The position numbers and the translations under genes are program-made. The notes beneath the pieces are model-generated. The model was not told where the DNA came from. It searched no databases and was given only the letters and a program-made list of their open reading frames with translations. 52,803 nucleotides of DNA from NCBI GenBank assembly GCA_005792355.1, contig SXSC01000001.1, forward strand, positions 1-52,803, in the 5' to 3' direction. Positions 46,652-52,803 of this stretch are shown piece by piece. Source of the DNA: Opitutaceae bacterium. GTDB lineage: Bacteria > Verrucomicrobiota > Verrucomicrobiia > Opitutales > Opitutaceae. How positions within the stretch are numbered: the stretch's first letter is position 1; every line of letters begins with the position of its first letter.

Positions 46652-47785
46652 GGAGCAAAACACCTCAGGCCTTACCTTTCACCTTTTCGGCAGATGCCGG
46701 AAAAGAACGCACGCTGGCAATCACCCCAAATCGTGGTATAGCCAGCGCTGGCGAGGTGGCAATGGCCGGTGTGTTCTGCAGCCCGACGATCATGGCATTC
46801 AAACTACGACTGGAGTTTCCAGGGGCGACCTACCATACTCTGAATCGCGGCAACTACCGACGGTGGATGTTTGCTGATGCTTCGACCAAGACCGCGTTTG
46901 AGGTCTGTCTGTTCGAGACCTGTGAGCGATGCGGATGGTTGCTCCATTCCTTTGTCGTGATGAGCAATCACTACCATCTCGCGCTGGAGACTCCTCACGG
47001 TAATCTCATCACTGGTATGCAGTGGCTGCAAGCGACGTTTGCCAACCGGTTCAACCGGCTGCGCAACGAACGCGGGCATTTGTTCCAAGGCCGCTACAAA
47101 GCTCTGCCAGTGGAACGTGGTGACGCTCTTGGCCTTGTTTGTCACTACGCGCATCTCAATCCGGTACGGGCCGGCCTCTTGCCGATTGCAGAGCTGGCGG
47201 ACTATCGCTGGTCGAGTTACTGGTATTTGAGGCGACCCACCAGACGACCGCATTTCCTGCGGGTGGAAACGGCGCTGCAAGCAGCGGGTGGTTTACCGGA
47301 TTCGCACGTTGGTTGGGATAGCTACGCCGATTTTCTGCGTTGGCAGGCTGCGGAAGGACCTGCTGGAAAGAACGAAGCCTATGTGCAGATGAGCCGCGGA
47401 TGGGCGATCGGGAGCGACCAGTTCAAACATGGGCTGTTGCAAGATCGAGTGGTGGCATCCACGGCCCGCACCTGGGCAAAAGGCGGAGCGGCTGAGGTGC
47501 GGACCATACGCTGGCAGATGGCGCTGGAGGCGGCAATGGCGCAACTGTCCATCAAAGGGCCGCTGACCGGGCACAAGTCCGCGCCGTGGAAAGTGGCCGT
47601 GGCGATCCACCTGAAACAAACCACGGACGGATCCAATCGATGGCTCGCCCAGCAGTTGGCGATGGGCTCCGCCGCTTACGTGAGCAAACTCGTCGGCCAA
47701 TCCCGGCGCCAGCCGACCCCAGCCGTCACCCAATGGCTTCAACGCCTCGCGATGGTGAAAGGTAAGGCCTGAGGTCTTCTGCTCC
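46652..47785 (+). mobile_element. RAYT unit bounded by 32-bp terminal inverted repeats
   Basis: The left end (46,652-46,683, beginning GGAGCAAAACACCTCAGG) and right end (47,754-47,785) are inverted copies with 30 of 32 matches. The right end overlaps the last codons and the stop of the transposase gene. A hairpin (46,684-46,704, TTTTCGGCA/TGCCGGAAAA) lies just inside the left end. A class III palindrome stands directly beyond the right end. The ends look like the sites on which the enzyme acts; no target-site duplication is evident. Confidence 0.7.
46792..47772 (+). CDS. REP-associated tyrosine transposase (RAYT, Y1/HUH family)
   Basis: The 326-residue protein starts at ATG 46,792 (MAFKLRLEFPGATYHTLNRG, the usual RAYT start; the upstream ATG 46,756 adds 12 unlikely residues). 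The HUH motif is NHYH with His60 and His62. HLFQGRYKA follows, then YAHLNPVRAGLLP, with Tyr119 as the likely nucleophile. From about residue 200 (RGWAIGSDQFKHGL) it has a C-terminal domain absent from the shorter E. coli TnpA-REP, ending with a helix-turn-helix-like WLAQQLAMGSAAYVSKLV. It is a single-strand DNA nuclease/transferase acting on hairpins. Complete, thus possibly active. Confidence 0.88.
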   Translation: MAFKLRLEFPGATYHTLNRGNYRRWMFADASTKTAFEVCLFETCERCGWLLHSFVVMSNHYHLALETPHGNLITGMQWLQATFANRFNRLRNERGHLFQGRYKALPVERGDALGLVCHYAHLNPVRAGLLPIAELADYRWSSYWYLRRPTRRPHFLRVETALQAAGGLPDSHVGWDSYADFLRWQAAEGPAGKNEAYVQMSRGWAIGSDQFKHGLLQDRVVASTARTWAKGGAAEVRTIRWQMALEAAMAQLSIKGPLTGHKSAPWKVAVAIHLKQTTDGSNRWLAQQLAMGSAAYVSKLVGQSRRQPTPAVTQWLQRLAMVKGKA

Positions 47786-47841
47786 TTCCCAAGCGCCCGC
47801 AGCATCTGGTCGCCCTCCGGCGGTTGGCAACCGCCGCTCCT
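47786..47841. repeat. REP-like palindrome, class III, degraded copy beside the RAYT
   Basis: GGCGGTTG-G-CAACCGCC (47,819-47,835) is a perfect odd palindrome followed by GCTCC, as in the other class III copies, and CCCAAGCGCCC (47,788-47,798) is its left-arm remnant. It begins at the very base after the RAYT right terminal repeat. Confidence 0.7.
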
Positions 47842-47959
47842 TCAGCTGCGCGAAAGTCCGTCAAATCAAAGGTGTTCCCGGCCGCCTTCGGTCAAGGTCA
47901 TTTCCCGTTGACGGAGGCGGACGCGCGTCGCGAGATGGGATCCTGTTTACCCGCCAAGC

Positions 47960-49180
47960 ATGTCGACCTGCGTCCGGACATTCTCGCTCCTGAATCGAGC
48001 CCGGCTTGGTTCGTGCCCGGTCGCGACGCGAATACTCGCGGCGGCGGCCGGGCTCGGAGCGATGCTGTCGGTGCGCATGGATGCTGCGCCGCCGCCCGAG
48101 TCGCTGCGCGCGTGCTTCGAACCGCCGGCGGAGTTGGTTGGAAAATTTGGCGCGTATGCCTCGCCGCTGAAATTCGCCAACGGCCGCGCGGTGGCTTCGC
48201 CTGCGGAGTGGCCGGCGCGCCGGGCGGAAATTCTCCAGTACTGGCATGGACAGATGGGACCGTGGCCCGCGTTGCTCGCGCGCCCGCGGATGGATTTGGC
48301 GGAGAAGCAGGATCGCAACGGTGTCACGCAATACCGCGTGGAAATCGAGATCGCACCGGGCGTGCTGCAACCGGGCTATCTGCTCCTGCCGGCGGCGAAG
48401 TTTCGCGGCCGGCGCCCCGCGGTGCTCGTGCCGTTTTACGCGCCGGAGGTGAGCGTGAACTACGAGGGGCCGCGACCGATCGCGGGCCAGGCGAGAAGCT
48501 ATTTCAAGGATGGCGCGCGCCCGGTGCATCGTGATTTCGCGCTGGAGCTGGCGAGGCGGGGTTTCGTCACGCTCGCGATCGGCACGCCGGGGGATGATGC
48601 GCGCAAGCCGGTCCTGCACGGCGCGCCGTGCCAGCCGTTGAGTTTTTATGCGTACGTCGCCGCCAACTGCCACACCGCGCTCGCGCAGCGCCCGGAGGTC
48701 GATCCGGCGCGCATCGGCGTGATGGGGCACTCTTACGGTGGGAAGTGGTCGATGTTCGCCTCGTGCCTGTACGAGAAATTCGCGTGCGCCGTGTGGTCCG
48801 ACGGCGGGGTGGTCTTCGACGAAGCGCGTGCGGCGGTGAATTACTGGGAGCCGTGGTACCTCGGCCTCGAGGCGGGCACGACGCGGCAGCCGGGCGCCGT
48901 CACGCCGGCCAACGGTCGCACCGGACCCTACAAGACGATTTTTGAAAGCGGCCACGATTTGCACGAACTGCATGCGTTGATGGCGCCGCGGCCGTTTCTG
49001 GTGTCGGGCGGTTCGGAGGACGGACCAGCGCGCTGGCTCGCCCTCAACCACGCGGTGGCGGTGAATCGCTTTCTCGGATACGAATGGCGCGTCGCCCTGA
49101 CGAACCGCGCGGCGCACCCCCCGACGGCCGAGTCGAACGAACAGGCATTTCAATTTCTCCAGCATTTTCTCACCCCATGA
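47960..49180 (+). CDS. Alpha/beta hydrolase (secreted or membrane-anchored)
   Basis: The 406-residue protein starts at ATG 47,960. A hydrophobic stretch at about 23-37 (TRILAAAAGLGAMLS) is a signal or anchor. The nucleophile elbow is GHSYGG at 256-261 (Ser258). WPARRAEILQYWHGQMGPWP and LQPGYLLLPAAKFRGRRPAV are shared in pattern with the 39,738 enzyme (acetyl-xylan-esterase/dienelactone-like group). The catalytic His may lie near LTNRAAHPPT at the end. It overlaps nagA by four bases, so a sugar-ester role coupled to amino-sugar use is inferred. Confidence 0.78.
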   Translation: MSTCVRTFSLLNRARLGSCPVATRILAAAAGLGAMLSVRMDAAPPPESLRACFEPPAELVGKFGAYASPLKFANGRAVASPAEWPARRAEILQYWHGQMGPWPALLARPRMDLAEKQDRNGVTQYRVEIEIAPGVLQPGYLLLPAAKFRGRRPAVLVPFYAPEVSVNYEGPRPIAGQARSYFKDGARPVHRDFALELARRGFVTLAIGTPGDDARKPVLHGAPCQPLSFYAYVAANCHTALAQRPEVDPARIGVMGHSYGGKWSMFASCLYEKFACAVWSDGGVVFDEARAAVNYWEPWYLGLEAGTTRQPGAVTPANGRTGPYKTIFESGHDLHELHALMAPRPFLVSGGSEDGPARWLALNHAVAVNRFLGYEWRVALTNRAAHPPTAESNEQAFQFLQHFLTP

Positions 49181-50118
49181 CTGCGCTGCACCACGGCACC
49201 TTCGATCTGCAGGCCAACGGTTTCGCCGGGGTCGACTTCCAGCGCCCGGCGATTTCCGCGGAGGCGATGGTCCGCGCGGTGGCGGCGTTGCGGGCGCACG
49301 GCACCACGCGGATTCTCCTCACGCTGATCACGGACACGATCGAGGCGTTCATCGCGCAGCTCGAGCACGTCGAACGGCTGGCGGCGGCCGATCCCGCGGT
49401 GCGCGCGATGGTGGCCGGCTATCATCTCGAGGGGCCGTATCTGCTGCCGGAGCCCGGCTATCACGGCGCCCATGATCCGCGGAAGATGAAGCGACCGGAT
49501 TGCCGGGAGTTTGACCGCCTGTGGGCGGCGGCGGGTGGGCGGGTGCGGCTGATCACGCTGGCGCCGGAGTGGCCAGGTTCACTGGAATTTATCCGCCATG
49601 TGGTCGGGCATGGCGTGCGGGTGGCGATCGGGCATTCCAACGCGGATGACCGCGCGATCGATGCGGCCATGGCCGCGGGCCTGACCCTGTGCACGCATGT
49701 CGGCAACGGCGTGCCCCAGCAGCTGCCCCGGCACGACAACATCATCCAGCGCCTGCTCGCGCGGGACGAATTGTGGGCGGTCTTCATTCCCGACGGCCTC
49801 CACGTGCCCCCGGGCACGCTGCGGAATTTCGTGCGGGCCAAACCGCGTGACAAGGTGCTGTTCACGACCGATTGCGTCGCGGCGGCCGGAGCGCCGGCGG
49901 GGCGCTACACCGTCGGCGCGATCGAAGTCGAGGCGGGGGCGGACGGGGTCGTGCGCGAACCGGGCAAGCCGAATTTTGCCGGATCCTCGCTCACGATGGA
50001 TTGCGCGGTGGAAAACGTGCGACGGTTTCTCGGATGGAGCGAGGCGGAGGCGCGGCACGCGTGCGGCGCGGGCGTGGCGCAGGTGCTGGGGTTTCCCTCG
50101 ATCGACGGGCAGTTTTGA
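49177..50118 (+). CDS. nagA: N-acetylglucosamine-6-phosphate deacetylase
   Basis: The 313-residue protein starts at ATG 49,177, which overlaps the previous stop as ATGA. The amidohydrolase residues of NagA are present: Glu85 in HLEGPYL, His153 in GHSNADD, His174 in CTHVGNGVPQ, Asp232 in TTDCVAAAG. DLQANGFAGVDF at 10-21 matches the family's DxxxNGxxGxDF. It lacks the N-terminal beta-sandwich of E. coli NagA (about 380 residues), starting directly at the barrel. It should deacetylate GlcNAc-6-phosphate to GlcN-6-phosphate in the cytoplasm. The NagB-like gene is 10 kb away on the other strand. Confidence 0.82.
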   Translation: MTALHHGTFDLQANGFAGVDFQRPAISAEAMVRAVAALRAHGTTRILLTLITDTIEAFIAQLEHVERLAAADPAVRAMVAGYHLEGPYLLPEPGYHGAHDPRKMKRPDCREFDRLWAAAGGRVRLITLAPEWPGSLEFIRHVVGHGVRVAIGHSNADDRAIDAAMAAGLTLCTHVGNGVPQQLPRHDNIIQRLLARDELWAVFIPDGLHVPPGTLRNFVRAKPRDKVLFTTDCVAAAGAPAGRYTVGAIEVEAGADGVVREPGKPNFAGSSLTMDCAVENVRRFLGWSEAEARHACGAGVAQVLGFPSIDGQF

Positions 50119-50305
50119 CGGGGCTCGTTTTCAGAGGAAAACGCACCGCGGCCGAAGCGACCCGGCTAACATCACTTGGAAAATGCCCGCTGCCCGATTT
50201 CAAGATCTCCGAAGATCTTCGGGAGCGGTTGCCGGGTTGGGAAATCTTCGGGCCAGGACCTTGGGCTTGGTTGCGTTCGTTTCCCGCTGGGCAAAAATCC
50301 GCTGC

Positions 50306-51496
50306 TCAACGGCGATCGATATCGCCCGCCGGCGGCAAAAACACGAGGCACACCGGTGACGGCGCCGCCGCCACGTGGGGCGACGGCGTAAGCCGGCCGG
50401 TCTGCGGGTCGAGCCGGGCGAGCACGATTGTATCCGAATTTTGGTTGCCCAGGGCCACGATTGTGCCGGTTGGATCGAGGCCGAAGTGGCGGGGCGTTCT
50501 TCCGCCCGTGCTCTGGGTGCCCAGGGAGCGCAACGTGCCCCGGGTGGAATCGATCGTAAAGATCGCCAGGCTGTCGTGTCCGCGGTTGGAGGCATACAGG
50601 TATTTTCCGGAGGAATGCACGGCGATCTCGGCGGTGGAGGTTTTGCCGGTGAAACCAGCCGGCAGCGTGGTGAGCGACTCGACGCGGGTGAGGCGGCCGG
50701 CCGCGGCGTCGTAGGCGAAGACGGTCACGGTCGACGCGAGTTCGCTGAGCACGTAGGCGAATTTTCCGTCGGGGCGAAACGCCATGTGCCGCGGGCCGGC
50801 GCCGGGTGGCAGCGTGACGAAGGCCGGCTCGTGCGGGGTGAGCGTATGGCGCTGGGCGTCGAAGCGATAGATCATCACCTTGTCGATCCCGAGGTCGCAG
50901 ACGAAGAGGAAGCGCTCGGCGGGATCGAGGGTGACGGCGTGGGCGTGCGGTTCGGTCTGGCGCTGTGGATTTACACTGCGCCCGGAGTGTCGCATGATCG
51001 ACGTGGCCTCCCCGAGGCGGCCGTCGTCGAGCACGGGCAGCACGGCGACCGTGCCGGCGCTGTAGTTTGCCACAAGAATGTTGCGCCCGGTGCGGTCGAG
51101 CAGCAAGTGGCACGGACCGGCGCCGCCCGAAGCGCGCTCGCTGAGCCGAGTGAGTTTGCCCGTGGTGGCATCGACTGAAAAAGAGCTGATCGAGCCGGTG
51201 GGTTGGCCCTCGAAGGTGCCGGATTCGTTGACGGCGAAAAGCCGCCGCCGCTTGGAATCGAGTTCGAGGAACGCGGGCTGGGTCGCCTCGGCCGCGAGCC
51301 CGAGCGGCTCGAGGGCGGGTTCGCCGGCCACGGACTTGAGGCGAAAGGCGTAGATGCCCTGGCTCTTCGGCCCGGTGTACGTGCCGACGTAGACGAGGGT
51401 GTCATCGGGCGAGAGTTTGGTTTCGGCGCCGGAGAGGTTGGGAGCCAAACCGGTGATGGCGGCGAGCAGGAGCAGCGGGGAAGGGGAGGGGTGCAT
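50306..51496 (-). CDS. Secreted lactonase family protein (YbhE-type seven-bladed propeller)
   Basis: The 396-residue protein has a signal peptide (MHPSPSPLLLLAAITGLAPN, then LSGAE). The propeller repeats read VYVGTYTGPKSQGIYAFRLK, LFAVNESGTFEGQPTGSISS, GAGPCHLLLDRTGRNILVAN, TEPHAHAVTLDPAERFLFVC, GAGPRHMAFRPDGKFAYVLS and LYASNRGHDSLAIFTID, with PRHFGLDPTGTIVALGN last. This is the 6-phosphogluconolactonase YbhE fold. An exported copy cannot act on cytoplasmic phosphogluconolactone, so a different lactone is likely. Same-strand neighbours are not metabolic. Confidence 0.85.
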   Translation of the reverse strand: MHPSPSPLLLLAAITGLAPNLSGAETKLSPDDTLVYVGTYTGPKSQGIYAFRLKSVAGEPALEPLGLAAEATQPAFLELDSKRRRLFAVNESGTFEGQPTGSISSFSVDATTGKLTRLSERASGGAGPCHLLLDRTGRNILVANYSAGTVAVLPVLDDGRLGEATSIMRHSGRSVNPQRQTEPHAHAVTLDPAERFLFVCDLGIDKVMIYRFDAQRHTLTPHEPAFVTLPPGAGPRHMAFRPDGKFAYVLSELASTVTVFAYDAAAGRLTRVESLTTLPAGFTGKTSTAEIAVHSSGKYLYASNRGHDSLAIFTIDSTRGTLRSLGTQSTGGRTPRHFGLDPTGTIVALGNQNSDTIVLARLDPQTGRLTPSPHVAAAPSPVCLVFLPPAGDIDRR

Positions 51497-51605
51497 GGGA
51501 TGAAGCGTGGGGTTTCAGAGCCGGAGGAACAGCAGAAAGATCTCGTGGGGTGCGGCCGGCGGGCGGAACTTTTCCTGAAGGTGCGATACGACGTGGGTGT
51601 CGCAA

Positions 51606-51672
51606 GAGGGGCGCTGGCCCAAGCGCCCGGCCTGAACGGCGGCAGGTCGGCGGTTGGGCAACCGCCGCTCCC
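51606..51672. repeat. REP-like palindrome, class III, copy 3
   Basis: GAGGGGCGCTGGCCCAAGCG (from 51,606) and GGCGGTTGGGCAACCGCC (51,649-51,666) with GCTCCCGG give the class III layout, diverged from 181-257. It lies in the gap between the lactonase and the short GTG-start gene. Confidence 0.7.
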
Positions 51673-51757
51673 GGGAGCACACGCGATTGCCCGGCAACTC
51701 TGCAGCTGCACCCGGCGCCAGCGCAGTCGGCGGGCCGGGGCGGGAGGAGCAACGCGT

Positions 51758-52132
51758 TCAGCTCGCCGCGGCCATCGGCGTCTCGACACCGAGGAGCCGG
51801 CCGGTGTGAGCATCGAGTCGCACCACGGTGCCGCGGGCGGACCGGGTCACGAGCACTTCGCCTTCTTCCCCGAGGATTGCGGCGCACGGATCGGCCGGGT
51901 CGGGCCACTCGGCCATCCATTGCAGCCGGAACGCGCCGTCGAGACAGTAAAGGTTCGGCAGGCCGGGAAGGAGCCCGTAGGGGTGTTCGCGCACATAACA
52001 GCGCAGCGCAGCCTGGCGAAATTCCGCCACCGCGGAGGCCAGCGGGGCGTAACTGCCGGCCCTGGCACCTTCGCGGGTCAATTGGCAGAGCGTGCCGTCA
52101 ATGACGGCGAGGGCGGTAGGGTCGAATTTCAC
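51758..52132 (-). CDS. Conserved-looking small protein of unknown function
   Basis: The 124-residue protein has start codon GTG at 52,132. It reads KFDPTALAVIDGTLCQLTRE, ALRCYVREHPYGLLPGLPNL, YCLDGAFRLQWMAEWPDP and LVTRSARGTVVRLDAHTGRL. The latter two pieces look like two beta strands of a propeller-like or WD-like unit. No signal peptide is present, and I do not recognise a family. It is divergent from gmd (107 bp between starts), so the two may share regulation. Confidence 0.55.
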   Translation of the reverse strand: MKFDPTALAVIDGTLCQLTREGARAGSYAPLASAVAEFRQAALRCYVREHPYGLLPGLPNLYCLDGAFRLQWMAEWPDPADPCAAILGEEGEVLVTRSARGTVVRLDAHTGRLLGVETPMAAAS

Positions 52133-52239
52133 AGGGGAGACCGAAAACGTGAACAGTTCCGGGACGGGTCGGCGACAATATTTTCGTGACGCGGGCTTGC
52201 CGGCGGCGACGCGGGCGGCGTAGGGTGCCAGTTTATTGC

Positions 52240-52803
52240 ATGAAGAAAGCGCTCATCACCGGTATCACGGGCCAGGACGGTTCCTACTTGGCGGAGCTGT
52301 TGCTGGAAAAAGGCTACGAGGTCCACGGCGTCATCCGCCGCGCCTCGACGTTTAACACGAGCCGGATCGATCACCTGTATCGCGATTCGCACGTCAACGG
52401 CGTCCGCCTCTTCCTGCATTACGGCGACCTCGCCGACTCCGTGCAGATGGTGAAGCTGCTCTACGAGTTGCAGCCCGACGAGGTCTACAACCTCGGCGCG
52501 CAATCGCACGTGCGGGTTTCGTTCGACATTCCCGAGTATACCGGCGACGTCGACGGCCTCGGCGCCCAGCGCATCCTCGAGGCGATCCGCGAGGCGGGGT
52601 TGGTGAAGAAAGTCCGCTACTACCAGGCGTCGTCCTCGGAGATGTTTGGCAAGGTGCAGCAGGTTCCGCAGACGGAGACGACGCCGTTCTGGCCCCGCTC
52701 GCCGTACGGTTGTGCCAAGGTTTTCGCCTACTGGCTCACGGTGAATTATCGGGAGAGCTACGCCCTGCACGCCTCCAACGGCATTCTCTTCAACCACGAG
52801 AGC
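52240..52803 (+). CDS. gmd: GDP-mannose 4,6-dehydratase (5' part, cut by window end)
   Basis: The first 188 residues are present. The NADP-binding motif is GITGQDG at 8-14. [16 protein letters not shown] at 34-49 is the family's signature loop; SSSEMFG at 131-137 holds the catalytic Ser and Glu134, and YGCAK with Tyr156 and Lys160 is the SDR pair. It converts GDP-mannose to GDP-4-keto-6-deoxymannose, the first step to GDP-fucose or GDP-rhamnose for surface glycans. Start ATG 52,240 directly precedes the motif; upstream the strand is open only to the divergent small gene. The frame is open to the window end, so only the 3' half is missing. Confidence 0.95.
   Translation, partial: MKKALITGITGQDGSYLAELLLEKGYEVHGVIRRASTFNTSRIDHLYRDSHVNGVRLFLHYGDLADSVQMVKLLYELQPDEVYNLGAQSHVRVSFDIPEYTGDVDGLGAQRILEAIREAGLVKKVRYYQASSSEMFGKVQQVPQTETTPFWPRSPYGCAKVFAYWLTVNYRESYALHASNGILFNHES

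Noticed and set aside
52198..52227. Promoter-like TTGCCG and TAGGGT pair before gmd
   Set aside because: The match to -35/-10 consensus is weak and the spacer is 18 bp in a GC-rich tract; not enough to call.

Overview
The window is GC-rich bacterial DNA that most resembles a Verrucomicrobiota (Opitutales/Opitutaceae-type) chromosome. The clues are large TonB-dependent receptors of the type whose mature N-terminus reads LSPFxVxxSRDVGxxA and whose C-terminus is usually Phe; two secreted sulfatases; Gfo/Idh/MocA, PhyH, ceramidase-like and DUF1080/planctomycete-cytochrome pieces typical of that superphylum; and many short palindromic repeats beside a REP-associated tyrosine transposase. The assignment is inferred from protein style; no rRNA or tRNA is present.

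Layout. 1-0.6 kb: the 3' stump of a TonB receptor behind repeats. 0.7-3.7 kb: secreted sulfatase and Tat-exported enolase-superfamily enzyme. 4.2-9.2 kb (minus): a tightly coupled three-gene energy operon, namely a ferredoxin/alpha fusion and a beta/gamma fusion of a 2-oxoacid:ferredoxin oxidoreductase, then an ADP-forming acyl-CoA synthetase. 9.2-11.1 kb: gene graveyard (RAYT stump, Fic stump, possible glycosidase stump) with three iteron-like 23-bp repeats. 11.2-22.1 kb: four TonB receptor genes in a row, two intact, one with two in-frame stops, one truncated. 22.1-25.3 kb: decayed HicB-like and cytochrome fragments around two small intact genes. 25.3-38.2 kb: a PRMT-like methyltransferase (plus), then a long minus-strand series (mutarotase-like, secreted protein, Gfo/Idh/MocA, ferritin-like, PhyH, glycosidase-like, MetE-like, ceramidase-like) separated by repeats. 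38.2-38.7 kb: a regularly spaced array of four palindromes. 38.7-52.8 kb: NagB-like enzyme, esterase-like hydrolases, two DUF4252-like proteins, ICMT-like and B12/radical-SAM proteins, second sulfatase, RAYT with terminal inverted repeats, hydrolase-nagA pair, secreted lactonase, and the 5' part of gmd.

How it fits together: the outer-membrane receptors, sulfatases, esterases, glycosidase-like and amino-sugar genes fit a polysaccharide or glycoconjugate degrader; the oxidoreductase/ACD operon would yield ATP from 2-oxoacids under low oxygen. Four palindrome classes recur here, two copies falling within or next to one coding region. The best candidates for something new are the 44-bp-spaced palindrome array (38,289-38,441), the RAYT unit with 32-bp terminal inverted repeats (46,652-47,785), the palindromes in the ferritin-like gene, and the iteron-like repeats at 10.5 kb.
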